Assembly (NCBI RefSeq): GCF_000499845.2
Contig: NC_023758.2
Span: 17,560,088-17,624,087, forward strand
From: Phaseolus vulgaris
Taxonomy: Eukaryota; Streptophyta; Magnoliopsida; Fabales; Fabaceae
DNA: 64,000 nucleotides
Reading direction: 5' to 3'
The notes below the pieces were generated by a model. That model was given only the letters and a program-made list of their open reading frames with translations. It did no database searches and was not told the origin of the DNA. This document shows, piece after piece, positions 11,671 through 24,709 of this stretch. The position numbers were made by a program, and so were the translations under genes. Each line of letters starts with the position of its first letter. Positions within the stretch are counted from its first letter, which is position 1.

Positions 11671-14600
11671 TCATTTTTCAATTCCTTGCTGGAGAAAGTA
11701 CGCAGCAATAGCAAGTAGGATGATAAATACTGCAATCCACAAGCTCAGCCCTCCTTGAAACAAGGAGAGAAAAAAGTTAGTCGAATGCAAAATTGGCTTT
11801 CTACTTGATAACATGATCAAATACAACATCCATTTAGTAAAGTAAATTATATATTTTCTTGAACGGCGAGTCTCTAATTTCTTTTGTAAATTACTTTTTT
11901 TCCGGTGGTACGGTTAGTCAAATTTGGAAGTTGTTACCTTCTTTGCCCAAATCCAGCAAGTTTTTGGATAAGCTAAATCTTTGTGAATTATCTATTTGAA
12001 CAGAACTCTCAAGACACACGACTGAAACATGAAAAAGGGGGGAGGGGGATCTACGGCGTGAATGGTGAATATTCCACCAACCACGCTACAATACTATTTT
12101 ATATTACTTATTTTTCCACTTTAAGCTAATATGGCCCATTTTCAATTATAGCAGGAATTGAAAATTTAGACTGGTCAGATGTTTAAACAGACATGTTTTC
12201 GATACCTAACAGTCTAATTCCGAGTGTTATTGATAGTACAGCATTGTACCCAATGCACAAAACATAGTTATATAAATCTTCACTTGCAGGAAGAACACAT
12301 CCTTCACAAGCAGCGTGCTAAACTTTCTAACTTTTCTGAAACGTTGTCATTTCAACAAAATCTTGGCCCCCTAATGTTCCAGGTTAATTAAGTTAAAGAT
12401 GGATAGGCTGAAAGGACTATACACTAAGTACAAAGAATTCTGCAAAAACAATTATGTATCTGTACAGCAAGAACATGTAGAGTTAATCTGTGAACAAACT
12501 ATGAAATATACACATACCAGTTGTCTTCTCTTCAATTATTGTTACCCTTGCACTTGAATCCATTGATACTGAAGCCAAAGCCCTAAGTACAAAAGCACAA
12601 CTATGACTACCCTTAAACATGGCATAAGACAGCAAAGGTAAATCCATTTTGATATTTCAATGTGTAACTTGGTCACTGAAAAACAACAATTATAATTTAG
12701 CCCTGAATTGTAAACTGTACAACAATTGTGTTTTGTCGTTAAGTTTTGTGGAACCATTTTGTCATTAAGCTGTAATGTTTAAGGACAAATTTGACAGAGT
12801 GGTATCTTTTGAACGTCAATTTGGCATTAAGTTGTAAACTTCAAGAATCAATTTGTTAATAGAACTGTCACAACTTTTATACATTTTGAGACTAAATAAG
12901 AACATTCGCTCTTTGAGGAACTAAATTGTCACCGGTTTACATATTTAGGAATCAAAATGGTCATTTATAGAACAGAAAAAATTCGAAGGGAAATTATATA
13001 TACATAGTTCAAACCTTGAATCAGGGGAGAATGCTAAAGCAGTTACTATGCCAAGGTGAGCCTTTTTTATCATTGTCTGAATCCGCATATTTGTTGAATT
13101 TACAATTACAATGTCTCCTGAAGGTGTTCCACTGCATGGAAATCCATCAAAACAGATGAGATAAGTTAGTCAAAGTGCACCCTGAGGGCTGAAGGTAAGC
13201 ACAAAAATTAAGGCACCATTTTCTTCGAGGTAGCTTAAGAAACGATGGGGTTGCCATCATAAGTACTAGAAAAATACAGATTACAATATGTACCATGCAA
13301 GAATCTTTCCATCAGCTGAGACATTAAATGCAGAGATTGCATCACGAATAACATACTTTGAGCCCATCCTTTCCCATGTTTGTGTATTCCAGGTAAGGAT
13401 GCTTCCACCTTTATCTATATACAACAATGAAAACTTGTGTCAGTTAAGAGATACAAAAAGGAGATAATTTTTCTCTGCAAAATTATTTACCTGTCATGGC
13501 AGCAATATACAGGACCTGAGTCTTGTCATTTGTTTGAGAAAATCTGCAAGAGCTAAAAGTTTCACGCTGCATAATTCAACAATATATCATTAGAATACAT
13601 AATTATTGACAAAGCAATCACAAGTCAAAAGTCAAACATGTGAATAATATTGTAGCACCGAATATTCCATGTTTAGCCTTGGTGTTAGAAAGCAGTCTTA
13701 ATAATGATCATCGCCCCTAAAACTGCCTCAGTTGCGGTCTCTGTGGAGGTTGCCTTCATTGTAGACTTAAGGGAAGTGTTTAGTCACATCTACTAGAGAT
13801 GTAACTTAAATAGAGTTTATAAAGTTTGAAGACTCCTCATGTAACAAGTTGATTTTGTGGGATTGAGTTAAGTCCTAAATCCGAATCCTAAAATGATATC
13901 AAAATCTATCTTAAATTCATTGTTGGGCAACCTTCACTTCCATGCATGCTCCATGCTGAGTAGCCCTGGACATGAGCTGCTCTAATTACAGTCCTTTCTA
14001 CCCTGCCTTAGTAGTAACCTATTTAGAGGTTGTCTTAATTGTGGTATCAAGGGTAGTCTTTAGTCTAATAATCCTAGAAAACTAACTTTTAAAGTGAGGA
14101 TTGTCCAAGCTTTAATTTAAGTCATATCTCTCATTAATGTGGGATAAACACCACCCTTGAGGGCCCACAACTAAGGCGGGCTAGGGATAGCTACCATTAA
14201 GGTGACATTAGGCAATAGAGAATTTTCCCCCATTTAACATGTTGAACCAACCTGAATCTTCTAAAAGGAACATTTTATTTATAAAAAAATATCTTAAACT
14301 GGGCTAAGACATATATTACTGAGAGGGAAACAAATGTATAGCACATGTGATCTTATGCTATTCTCAGAAACAAATGTTTTTAGTCTTTTTCTCCCCTTAC
14401 TTTAAGTAATAGATGAATAAACATGTAGGTCCGGGATAATAATTGATATAGGAAAATTGTAAGCAAATGAATATTATACAATATATAATAAGTAAAAAGG
14501 TTTTAACACGACTGTATGAAACAAACATTATGTATCATCTAGAGTCTAGAAAAATAAATATTAAATATAAATTTTACTGGTTAATTGTGATTTATACATT

Positions 14601-17600
14601 TTTTATATCACTAAATATTATGTCAGTATGAAGCACAATCCATGACATAACCAAATTTCGTCAATTATCAAGAAGGAAGAGAAAAATTAAAAAATGCACA
14701 TAAAGCTATCAAGCCCGTGCAAAGTTTAAGTCATATTAACTTTCTGTTCCGGTAAGATTTATCAATTGCTCACATTTTCATTTGGTAGAGAAGATAAGAC
14801 CATTGATGAAGAAACGTCCCAAACCCTGCAGGGGCCACCACTTCCCAAAGAGGCAAGAAATTTACCATCAGAACTGCAATACAAGTAAAACCAAACTGTA
14901 AGCACAATCCTTTGCAAATAATAGGGTTTAAAGAGGTCTTTGTTATGTTTGTCGTTTTTCTTTCATGAATTTAAAAGAGTAACATATCTTTGAAATGCTT
15001 ATGCTCCTATGCACATCAAACCTGAAATGCAAGTCCTTCACAGAAGAATGAGCATTAGACTCGTCGAGAATAACTTCCATGCTAGGCCACTTGAAAACCC
15101 TTAGATTACCATCCTGTACTGCACCAAATTACAATATCATACAGCATTCCATTCCTTGATCAACAAATAAATTCTCTACTATTTAATGCTTATTTTTCAG
15201 AAGAATGAAAGCATTGTAATTCTGTAATGCAGAAAATTTAAAGCATATGTATGACGTGCAACCATTCCAACAAAACAAGTTCCTCATCATTTAATATTAG
15301 TTAGGAAAAAGTGAAAAAACAAACAGACAACGTATCACACCATAAAATAAAATTGAAGCAAAATAGGGAAAGCAAAGGTTACATTTTTGACAGCTTTTGA
15401 ACCAACGTCTGACAAATAAATTTTGATATTTGCCATCCCTTCAAATTGGGTTTTCAGTAAACATAAACAACTCTTTGATTGAATGCATATTTTCATTTGA
15501 CTTTGTAATACCATTTACTTACATCAAATTCTTCTTTATGAGGATTTCACATTGGTATCCACTTGTATGAAGCACAGTAAAACAAGTTTGGAATTTGGAT
15601 ATTAATCAATTTATATATATTCCTAAGTTGAAAATGAAGTGCAGAAATAGTTAATTGGTGGAAATATTTTATGTTGCTAAAAGTTAACATCAATCTTATA
15701 AATTGTTTCTTTTGACTTAAGTAAATATAAAGGAAATCCATACCTCCCCACCAGCAGCTAGTGCAGTACCATCATTGTTGAATGCTAATGCTAATTGTTG
15801 TCCAACATCCTCCAATTGTGTGAGCACTTTATCTGACAACTTCAGACTCAACTTATGAATTTCAGAGCTCTTGTTTTGATGATCCCAATCAAACCATCTG
15901 CATGAGCAAGGAATAATACTGATCATGGTATTCTATAGCTAGATGTAATGTAATTATAGAACAAAATCAAATCAAAGTTTGTTGTTGGTCTAAAATATCA
16001 GTTCAGCATGCAGATTATGGACAGACAAAAATATTGTTACTTCCCTCTTTTTACATTATTCTTGTTTACACTTCATTAAATGAATCACTACTTTCCTTTA
16101 GTTAGGGGAAACACTAGGGAAATGTTTGGAGAATTTACAATGGCATACACAAAATCGAGCTGCCAATCGCCAAAAAAATTGATAAAAAGGAAAAGAAAAT
16201 GATAATTTTCAAGATATTTTTGTACATTGATGCAACAATGTGCTTTTTTTATTTTGCCTTTATTTTTTTCTGAGGTAAACAAATTTCCCCAAAAATAAGA
16301 ACTAAACAATAGAAACTCCCAAAAATCCCAATAGTTAGCAGTTCTTTCATTAAAACTGTTGTCCAGAAAATATGGCATTTTCATATGCTGATTTTGTCAA
16401 TCTAACTTCGTACTGATACTAACAGTAGCAAAATTCAAGTTATCAAAGATTCTCTTTCGTCATTTCTATGGTCTTAGATAGAACTACTAAAATACCACAC
16501 TGTCTATTGGGTTTCTCATCTTCCAGTTCAATATTCTGTAATAGACGATAATACATAATGTATTTAATTAAAAATTTCCAGAGATAGAGTTGTCGAATTA
16601 AACGGTTGAATTACTTCAATCTATTCGAAGCTAACGTCTTTACATAGTTGGTCAAGGTAAAAAGGGTTATATGATATACATAACTAAACTATATAGGGTT
16701 CACACAGTCCTCAACATTCTAGACAGGTCTTAATACTTCTGGAATTGTATCTCTTTGTTGAATCATAAAGCATGCAAAGCTGACAGTTTCGAAACTGTAA
16801 TTGTATTTCCTACCTTGTATTTCACACCGCTAGGTTGGGAGCACGAAAATGAAAATTTCTTTGCACATGGTAAAGTATAGATGAAAGATGCTTTCATTTT
16901 CCAATTGACACATGGATTTAAACCTAGAAATGAATTCTATACAGATATTAAGAAAAGAGGTGATGAAAAGCAAAGACCTGCAAACCTTTGGCGTTTCCAT
17001 TGCACAAATAAGGCCATCACCCTGAGATTGAAGTGCCATCCTATAAGGCAACTCGGAATCAGTTCCTAACTTACACACCTGAAATATTGATAAGGTTTCT
17101 CAAACAAGAAGGTTTAGCATGATAAACACATGAACCGCATCTCCGTACAATCTTAGACGAACAACAAAAAATTAATGAATCTACTTCTAACGAATCTACT
17201 TCTACAAAACGTCACAGAATATCAAAATCAAGCAACTAGAGCAGATTCCTCACATTCTAACGAAAAAACAAAGCAGTAATCTACATTGCATCACACGAAG
17301 AAGATCCCAATCCAAACCAGATCCAATTCCTCTAGCTTCGAAAATTTCGCCACAAAATTAAAATTCATAAGAATTGCGTAATCGAGTGAGAAGCAAAAGG
17401 AATATTCGTACCGGTTCGCTAGAGAGAGAATTAGACTCAATATCGAAGTGCGCAATCACCAAAGCATTAGGAATACCGCTGCGACCTGCTCCACCGCCAC
17501 CGGCGAACAGCACGTAGTTACCGGCGATCGACGAAGGCTCCAACTCCGCCTTAGTCGGCGGCTCTGACTCCGGTTCGGTTGAGGACGCAGAGTTATGATC

Positions 17601-17732
17601 GGAGTCGTTGGAATCATCGGCAGTTTCAATTTGGCGCGATTTGATAAGATTTTGGGGAATCCAAGCAACGGAGTAGAAAGGAACGCCGTACTTCTTCAAG
17701 TTAGGAGGGTCTGGGATTTGTCTTTTCCCCAT
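11671..17732 (-). CDS. SEC12-like WD40 protein (predicted SAR1 guanine nucleotide exchange factor)
   Basis: Complete ten-exon gene, read downward: 17732-17412, 17078-16978, 15897-15744, 15113-15022, 14873-14774, 13566-13491, 13414-13294, 13131-13015, 12582-12518 and 11753-11671. All introns are GT-AG and the frame is open for 409 residues. The N-terminus has YGVPFYSVAWIP and the glycine loop FAGGGGAGRSGIPN (residues 77-90) typical of SEC12-type proteins. The next part has SELPYRMALQSQGDGLICA and RWFDWD. WD40-like blades follow (GGPCRVWD near residue 240, SILTWNT, VTALAFSPDSR), and residues 385-402 form a single C-terminal membrane anchor (LWIAVFIILLAIAAYF). SEC12 proteins sit in the ER and load SAR1 with GTP to start COPII budding. 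The best match is the SEC12/STL2P branch rather than PHF1. A further in-frame ATG lies upstream at 17783; 17732 fits the family start better. The exon 7 acceptor could instead be 6 bp further in. Confidence 0.9.
13700..14170. repeat. TRIM-like remnants in a SEC12-like gene intron
   Basis: Within the 1.2-kb intron, 13780-13920 resembles the plus-orientation TRIM LTR and primer-site region (GTTGATTTTGTGGGATTGAG, then ATGATATCAAAATC). The part at 14120-14150 reads like the TRIM LTR start in the opposite orientation (GTCATATCTCTCATTAATGT, then GGGAT). Both are old and incomplete. Confidence 0.5.
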
Positions 17733-20700
17733 TCTCTCTCTCAACTTTTTTGTTTTGGCGTGAATTTGATTCAGCTGCGTCACGTTACTTGTTTTCTCAA
17801 AGGGTTATTTGCTATCACCATAGACACGGTAACACTTATTTCAATCTTTCAAACGCGCTTTTATACTCAACTCAAACATTAAGCCTATCTTTGAAAATAA
17901 AAGTAAAACATTATGCATTAAACATAATTCTACATGTATTTGAAAAATGGAATATATATTTCCTTTATAACCTTTTCATTTTCATGATACGTATGCGTCC
18001 AAAATTATAAATAAAAAAATACTGAAGACAGAAAGCACAAGAACGAAATGCTTAAAGTATTTTATTGAAAATGAAATTATTGAAACAATAATTGTAACAA
18101 AAATATAAGAAATGGATAAAGCATCTGAACATAAATTAGTGAAATGAAATTACTAAAAACAATGATTAACTTAATCATGACTTAGGAATTTAAGTAGGTG
18201 CTTATAAGTATAAAACCTTATTACAACATACAAGAATAATATTTACAGAGTACAACGTTTAACTACTCATAACTTCCAACAATTTTAATCATTGATAGTT
18301 TTCTTTTTATATTCTGATATTTATTCTTTAAAATTTGTCATTTAATAATTTTATTTAAAACCCTATTTCGATTATATTGAAGTAATGTGAATGTTAATAA
18401 TAAATAATATAATCTATTATGGTCACTGTAGGATTAATTATGTCCATTGTTATTTTTGATAAAACAATTAACTTGAATTTCTTTTTCAAATAAACACTAA
18501 AATTGTTCTTTTCATAAATGTGTTAGAGGATGTTTTGATGAGATCTTAAAAAAAAATTCAATGCTTAAGTAAGTAATAGCACCTAATGGTAACATGTGCT
18601 GGTAAGATTTGCGTATATGATATTATGATAATCATTAACTGACTTAATATTGATTAAATGACGGTTTAAGGATTCTGTTTAGACTTAAGTTGGTCGAGAG
18701 GTTGTCAACCATTTGACAACCGACAATACATATGTAATTAGAGGTCAGTTTTAGAATATGCATAGTCACTTTTTTTTGAATGGTAGACATTTCCAACTTT
18801 ATGACAGATAGTACACCAACAATCCATAAATTCTTTTTATTTAGATTAACAATTTAATGATTTTTAATTTTTATGTGGCAAAATAATTTTTATAAAGTAA
18901 AAAAAATGAATTTAAACAAAGGAAATATTTTAATATTCACTTTTTAAAATTAATTGATTTTCAAAGTTGCATAAGCACATAATTTATACATATTTTCTAG
19001 GTTTTGTGATTTTAAATTAAAGAAACTTTGCATAAATACAAACAATATCTTAAAACAACTCATCGAGAAACATTTGAAAAATGAATTGGAATTGCTAGAA
19101 ATTGTGCTTAAAATTAAAATTTAGAACCAACTAAGTTTTTTGAAATTTTTTTACTCAAAGGCTTGCAAGAATATGTTTGAAATTTAAAGTTAAGAAGAAT
19201 AGAAGCAAAATTATCAGAGTCAATATTCAAGAAATTAAAACAATAACATTGAATATGTAGATTGCTACAGAATTAGAGTACTGTGGCTCCAATTGCCATT
19301 TTCACTTTTAGTGGTACATAAGTATGAATACTTTTAGTGGTACATCAAATCTTTATATACATAAAATAATTTTCAATAATTATATTTCCACGTAGCACCT
19401 ATACTATATTTGTGGAAAGTTCACTCATTATTATTATTTGAAGAAAATAAGTTGATTTAACAGTTAGAACCTACATTATAATTTTAAATTCAATTTAAGT
19501 AACTCTCTCTTCCAGCATATAACCATCATTTGTAGTCTTCAAACAATAACTTCTTTTTCATTTGTTATCGAAATAAGTATTTTAAAATGTTAGGTGATTT
19601 ATCTTTGAATGTGTTTTTGTGAATTACTAAAAAGACATTATTAGACTTAGAATAGTCGATTATCAACATAGTTTCTAAGATTGGAGTTTTCACTATACGT
19701 GGGAGATATTAGCATGAAGCGATTGTTAAAGATTTTGGTCATATCTGTGTTAGCACTGAACTGCAGGGTGTCGAGTTTTCCCACAAATTTAGCATGTTAG
19801 TCTTGGAGTATTCCAAGAATTTCTTAAAGAAGAACTCCAAGAACTACGTGAGCTAGGTCTAAAAGACGAAGAACGAGAAAAACGAAGAAGTTTGGTGGTC
19901 TAGTGAAGTCATGACCACCATGATTGATAGGAGAGTTGAACTTTGTGTTTATCAGTATTAAGGTATGAAGGACTCCAGGTAGTAGCAACAACATTGGTCT
20001 GAATAATAAGAGATCAACATATGGTGTTGTCAAAACGTTCTTTTTATGTATGAAAAAGAGTCTTGATTTCATCCATAGTGTAGAGTCTCTAAGAGACATA
20101 TAGAGGTGATGAAAGAATCATAATCTTTGGAATGGTCATTAAGAATTACCTCAATGCATTCATCATTGAGATAAATTCTTTAGGGACCAAAATGAAAGTT
20201 TATACCTAACATCGTAACAAGTTGTTGAACTTTTTAAGAACCCAAATGAAAGTTTATACTTATCACCATGATAATTAATTAATGATGTGGATTTTTATTA
20301 ACATTTTCACTAAGAGAAAGAGTGATATGTTACACAAATATTTATTTCAAAGACTTAAGTGCAAATTTCTTTTTCAAGGACTAATCAACAATGCATAAGT
20401 CTTTTTAAGGATCAAATTGGACATTTACTCATTTTAATTTCCTTAACAAAACAAAGCATTTGAAGAATGAAATAGTAAATTGTAATAAAAATAAATGTAT
20501 TTTAGTTTCTTTAAAATTTGTTAAATTTCATATCCAATCACATTTGTTAAATTTATTGCTTAATTTGTGTTTTTCTATATAATGTGAGATTCCAACTCAT
20601 TTGAACTCTAACAATGTTTCTCTCAAGTGTGAATCCCTTTTAAATTGTATGTTAACCTCGTGAAAAAACTTTGATAACACTTAAGAAAAAATCAACTAAT

Positions 20701-20858
20701 AACAAATCAATAATAAAATACTAAAAATGTTAAATAAATTTCCCACCACTTACAAGAGTATGATAAGACTATGAATGCAAATCGAACACATAATAAAGAA
20801 AAATTCAAGAATAAGAGAAAAAAAAACCTACTGTGAAAAATTATTTAATGTAAAGATA
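17733..20858. other. Intergenic region upstream of the SEC12-like gene
   Basis: The first few hundred bases should hold the promoter and 5' untranslated region of the minus-strand SEC12-like gene; CT-rich sequence lies just above the start (17733-17750). The rest to 20858 is AT-rich with scattered short open frames that match nothing recognised. It ends at the MULE boundary. Confidence 0.5.
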
Positions 20859-21010
20859 AGATTTAATTACCTTTCATTCCTACATTTAGGGCCAATATTC
20901 AATTTAGTATCGTGGTTTTTAAAAAAATCAATTTCGTCCATATGTTTTTTAAAATGTATCCAAAATTATTCTTTTTGTTAAGTCGCACGAAACGACATTA
21001 AGTGGTGCTT
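20859..21010 (+). repeat. MULE left terminal inverted repeat
   Basis: Starts AGATTTAATTACCTTTC and contains CCTACATTTAGGG, TATTCAATTTAGTATCGTGG and CGAAACGACATTAA. Each of these appears in the same order in the reverse complement of 45950-46097 with few mismatches. Confidence 0.8.
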
Positions 21011-21271
21011 ATGTGACAGAGATAAGGGATTATGTGGATTGTCAAGTAGGTGTCACATCGTTTTGGGTGATTAGGGTTTCAAGCATTAGATTGGATAGGT
21101 GGAGATTCATAAATTGTGGCCTTTAGGGTTTATGTGCGTAAACGTTTTTGGTTGCTGCCTTGTTCACAGAAACAAGTGAGTTGACATATAGGAGGCTCAC
21201 CGTTTGTGGTGGAGTCCGGTGATTGAGGATTCGTTGGTTGGGGAGGAGTAATTAGCGTTTGTGATTCGTTC

Positions 21272-21799
21272 GTGGGTGTAGGTCTGTTTGTGGTGGAAAT
21301 GTGTGCCTATAGGTCTGCATCTGTATCATCATGCAACTATAATCAAATGGAAGTGCAACAACAACAATCTAATTCTAGCCATGATGGAAGGAGTAAGACG
21401 ACTTTTGTTGCTCCCATTTGCAATTGTGGGGAATTTGCGGTTTTGAGAACAACAACAACTGTCAAAAATGGTGGGAGACAATTTTGGGGGTGTCCAAAGT
21501 ACAAGGTGAGATGTATTAAACTGTGGTTTATGAAAAAAAATGCATTGGTATTGATTTTTTGGTTATCGTTTTGTCCAATACAGAGTAGGAGTGGCGTAAG
21601 TATGAGATGCAATTTCTTCAGATGGTGCATTGAAGATACTGGGGATGACAAAGACAGAACTATTGCTAGACAAATAAACAAGATTTGTAGCTTGGAAAAA
21701 CGTCTGAAGATGTCAAGAAAGTGGATTAAGATGTTATTAGTAGGGTTGTGTGTTGTAATAAACATTTTAATGTTGACTATTTTCTTAAAATTCCCATGA
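21272..21799 (+). CDS. GRF-type zinc finger protein with C-terminal membrane anchor, MULE-borne
   Basis: Two exons, 21272-21505 and 21584-21799, with a 78-bp GT-AG intron whose removal rebuilds the zinc finger; the spliced product has 149 residues. The GRF finger is Cys50, Cys52, the GRQFWGCP block at 68-75, and Cys87 in RCNFFRW. A short coiled coil follows (about 103-120), then one hydrophobic segment (about 127-146). The organisation matches plant proteins annotated At4g04775-like. The intron length is a multiple of three with no stop, so an unspliced product of 175 residues is also possible. A later ATG at 21299 is an alternative start. GRF fingers bind nucleic acid in other proteins; the role of this anchored form is unknown. 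It lies just inside the MULE left repeat. Confidence 0.75.
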   Translation: MGVGLFVVEMCAYRSASVSSCNYNQMEVQQQQSNSSHDGRSKTTFVAPICNCGEFAVLRTTTTVKNGGRQFWGCPKYKVRCIKLWFMKKNALVLIFWLSFCPIQSRSGVSMRCNFFRWCIEDTGDDKDRTIARQINKICSLEKRLKMSRKWIKMLLVGLCVVINILMLTIFLKFP

Positions 21800-22541
21800 G
21801 TGACGTCAATGTATATTTTGGTTGGGATTATGATTGAATGAGTTAATGTAATATGTACTAGTGTGTTGAGTTTATTATGTCCATTGTGTAATATGTATCC
21901 CAAAATCTGTATCAATGCAAAATGAATTTTAATGAACGAAATATTTGATGTTCTGACAGACACTGGATGCATCTTGAATAGTAGACATCATTTAGCAAGT
22001 GGTAGACATCAATATCTAAACACTAATTTAATAAAATAATTGAGTGCAGATTTTAGTTTAAACAATTAAATATTTTTTATCCAAATGAAATAAGTTTATT
22101 ATCAATTTGATTAAGTTGAAATGTTTTTAGGAACTATTTACACAATTTATAGATGCACAACAAAGCAGTTTTGACAGCTAGCAAAAGTGATTACTAAGTT
22201 TTACATTAGTTGAGCAGGAAGGAGAATAATAAATGTTCAATACAAATTTGTCCATCTTAGAGTAAACCAAGAGTCCACTATTCAAAGGCTAATCTATAGC
22301 AATAGGAATATAAAGTGTAACAAGCACACACAAAAACTTAATTATCATAGATTTGGAATGAAGCAAATTTAATTATCATAGAACCTGGTAACATTAATGT
22401 ACTCAAAAAATTACCAAATACATTGAGTACATGATACCTTAACAAATTACCAAATTATCATTCCAAAATACATTAGTAGGAGCCTACCATAATTGTTTTT
22501 CAAAATACACATGTATAAAAATGAGTGAGTTCCAAAAGCAT

Positions 22542-22786
22542 TCATGGCTTCCAAAAATGGTCTCTGATGGACTGTAACTTAAGCCTCGTGTTGAGTCTTG
22601 AAAATTTTGCACTTGATCTTGTTGTCCTTCGAGCTGCCTGAGATGGTTTTGAAACTTTTGGTTGAGTAGGGGGAGATGGTGGAGAGGGTGCGGTTGGAGC
22701 TGCCTGACTTGGAGCTTCCTGAGATGGCCTTGGTGCACTTGGAGCTGCCTGACTTGGACCTTGCTTAGATGGGCCTGGATGAGATG
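22542..22786 (-). pseudogene. MURA transposase, C-terminal tail (part 3, after copia B)
   Basis: The minus strand reads a Pro/Ser/Gln/Ala-rich low-complexity tail with repeated SQAAPS-like units, then a basic patch (ARRTTRSS), ending in a stop at 22542. The segment begins inside the target duplication of copia B (22782-22786), and the same protein's upstream part resumes beyond B at 41391. Both sides share ACTTGGACCTTG-type sequence, which reflects the repeated units of the tail. It is noncatalytic. Confidence 0.75.
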
Positions 22787-24395
22787 TGCTGGGTTCAATA
22801 GTGTCAAAGTTCAAGAGGGGGGTGAATTGAACTTTTAAATTTTTTGCACAGATTCAGATTTATCACATGTCAGAGAGAAATAAATCGATTTATTTAACAA
22901 TGAATAGATTTATTTTTTATACTGTTTATGTATTAAGAAGATTATATCAGTTAAGTAATTTTTTATTTTAAGCAGATTGATTCACAAGCTACAATCACAT
23001 TGTTTTTAGAGAGGAACAATAAAAACAGAAGCAGTCATCTTCAACTTTTAAATCCAGTGATAAACGTTCAATTACAAGCTTGATAATTAAATGGGTAAAC
23101 TTTCACAAATCAAACGGTTCCAGTTGTATTCAATAGTTCATATACTTTTTAAAAGAACCAAACAGATTTTCCAGAAATCAAGAACATGAACGAACAAGCC
23201 CAGAAAGAACAAATTTATTTCTAATTGAACAAATTCAATTCCTGACAGATTAACAAATAAAGCAGTAAAAGAGTGCAGAGATTAATAGAGATTTGAACAC
23301 AGCGAGATTATACTGGTTCACTCAACTGAGCTACATCCAGTCTCACCTAATCCAAGGTGAAATCCACTAAAACACAATTCAAAACACTTACACAACCACT
23401 GTTCTTGAACCCTACAAGAACTTGGCACACTTTGCAGAAAAACACTATTCCAGCACACACAACTCTTCAAGAAACCCTATCAAGAAGAGTTTTAAAAATC
23501 ATACTTTACAAGTAATTGAGATATGAAACGAATACACCAGATAGAGAATGCAGAAATCTACCTAAGTAGAACAGATTGCTCACACAGTGACAACACCTCT
23601 AACCAAGTCTTAGAACCAACCAAGAACAAACACACTTTGTAATTTGAAAAATCTTTCAAGAACCCGTGCCAATCCTCTGAAATCTCTTTTGTCTCAGTTG
23701 TAAAATCCCATTTTCTCAACTTTTCAACAACGTTTTAAAGCCAGAACAAACTCTCTTTTTATAGGAAACATTTTATAACAAACTTTCAAAAAACAGTTAA
23801 ATTTGTTACAAAAGGAACAAATTGAAAATAAAATGAACAGATTTATTTTCAAAGGTAGTGAGAGATTTTGTTAGATGTAGGAGACTTAGTCAAACACCCT
23901 GGAGTAAGGATAAAGCTGTGAAAAAAACTTTTAAGAAAACATGGCACCAGACCAAAAGTAAATCTATTCATTTACAGAAGAACAAATTCATTTTCCAAAA
24001 TGATAATAAGAACTCTTTAACAAGCGAAACACAGTCGTTTTAATGGAATGAAGACTTAGTCAAAATACTTGATGCATAAAACATGATTTTCAAAGAACAC
24101 TTAATCAAGACATCAGTTTAAGAAAATAATCTATTCATTTAGAGAAGAACAAATTCATTTTTTTTATGCAGTAAAGGATATTTTTGCAAAACATGTGAAA
24201 AACATTTTCATAAGACTTGTGCTTGCTCTTATCACATGATCAGGGTTTAAGAGGTGAGTTACCCAACAAAAGGCCTACTTTAAAAACCTCTAATATATAC
24301 CTAAGACATCCTTAAAGCAAGTACAAACACTAAGGAAAAATACATTTGGCTTCATCAAACACTTTGTCTTGAAGGGGTAGCATCCATCTTCAACA
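22787..24395 (-). repeat. Element B 3' LTR (1609 bp)
   Basis: Pairs with 39778-41390. The plus-strand edges are TGCTGGGTTCAATAG (one change from TGTTGGG) and CATCTTCAACA. A TATAAAAAG box (minus strand) lies at 23755-23763. A G-run beginning near 22815 lies close to the LTR end. Confidence 0.9.
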
Positions 24396-24412
24396 ATCTC
24401 CCCTGTTTGATG
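24396..24412 (-). other. Element B polypurine tract
   Basis: The minus strand reads CATCAAACAGGGGAGAT directly before the 3' LTR start, the position used to prime plus-strand DNA in LTR elements. Confidence 0.75.
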
Positions 24413-24709
24413 GAGACAAATCCCCATGGCTAAGTTGCTTTGAGAGGAGGACACCACCTATACTGCACCAAATATCAAACTACAAAAGTTGAAACAATTC
24501 ATAACATGAAACAGTTTTAAGGTGCAGAGTGTAACTCCCTGTATGGTGAGCTATTTTTCTCCCCCTTTGGATTCATCAAACAACATGGAGAAATATAAAA
24601 CCAGATGATAATCATACATAACAGTCTAGAAAAAATTACAAATTGTTCAACAGAAACAGAATGTAAAAGCATAAACTAGAAGAAAGATAAGCATAGAATC
24701 AAGGCACTT

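Noticed and set aside
17733..17783. Upstream in-frame ATG of the SEC12-like gene as the start
   Set aside because: Adds 17 residues not typical of the family; MGKRQIPDPP at 17732 fits better, though the longer form cannot be excluded.
21343..21972. Minus-strand open frame of 209 codons over the GRF gene
   Set aside because: Antisense to the zinc-finger gene; the GRF motif, splice sites and MULE context support the plus strand.
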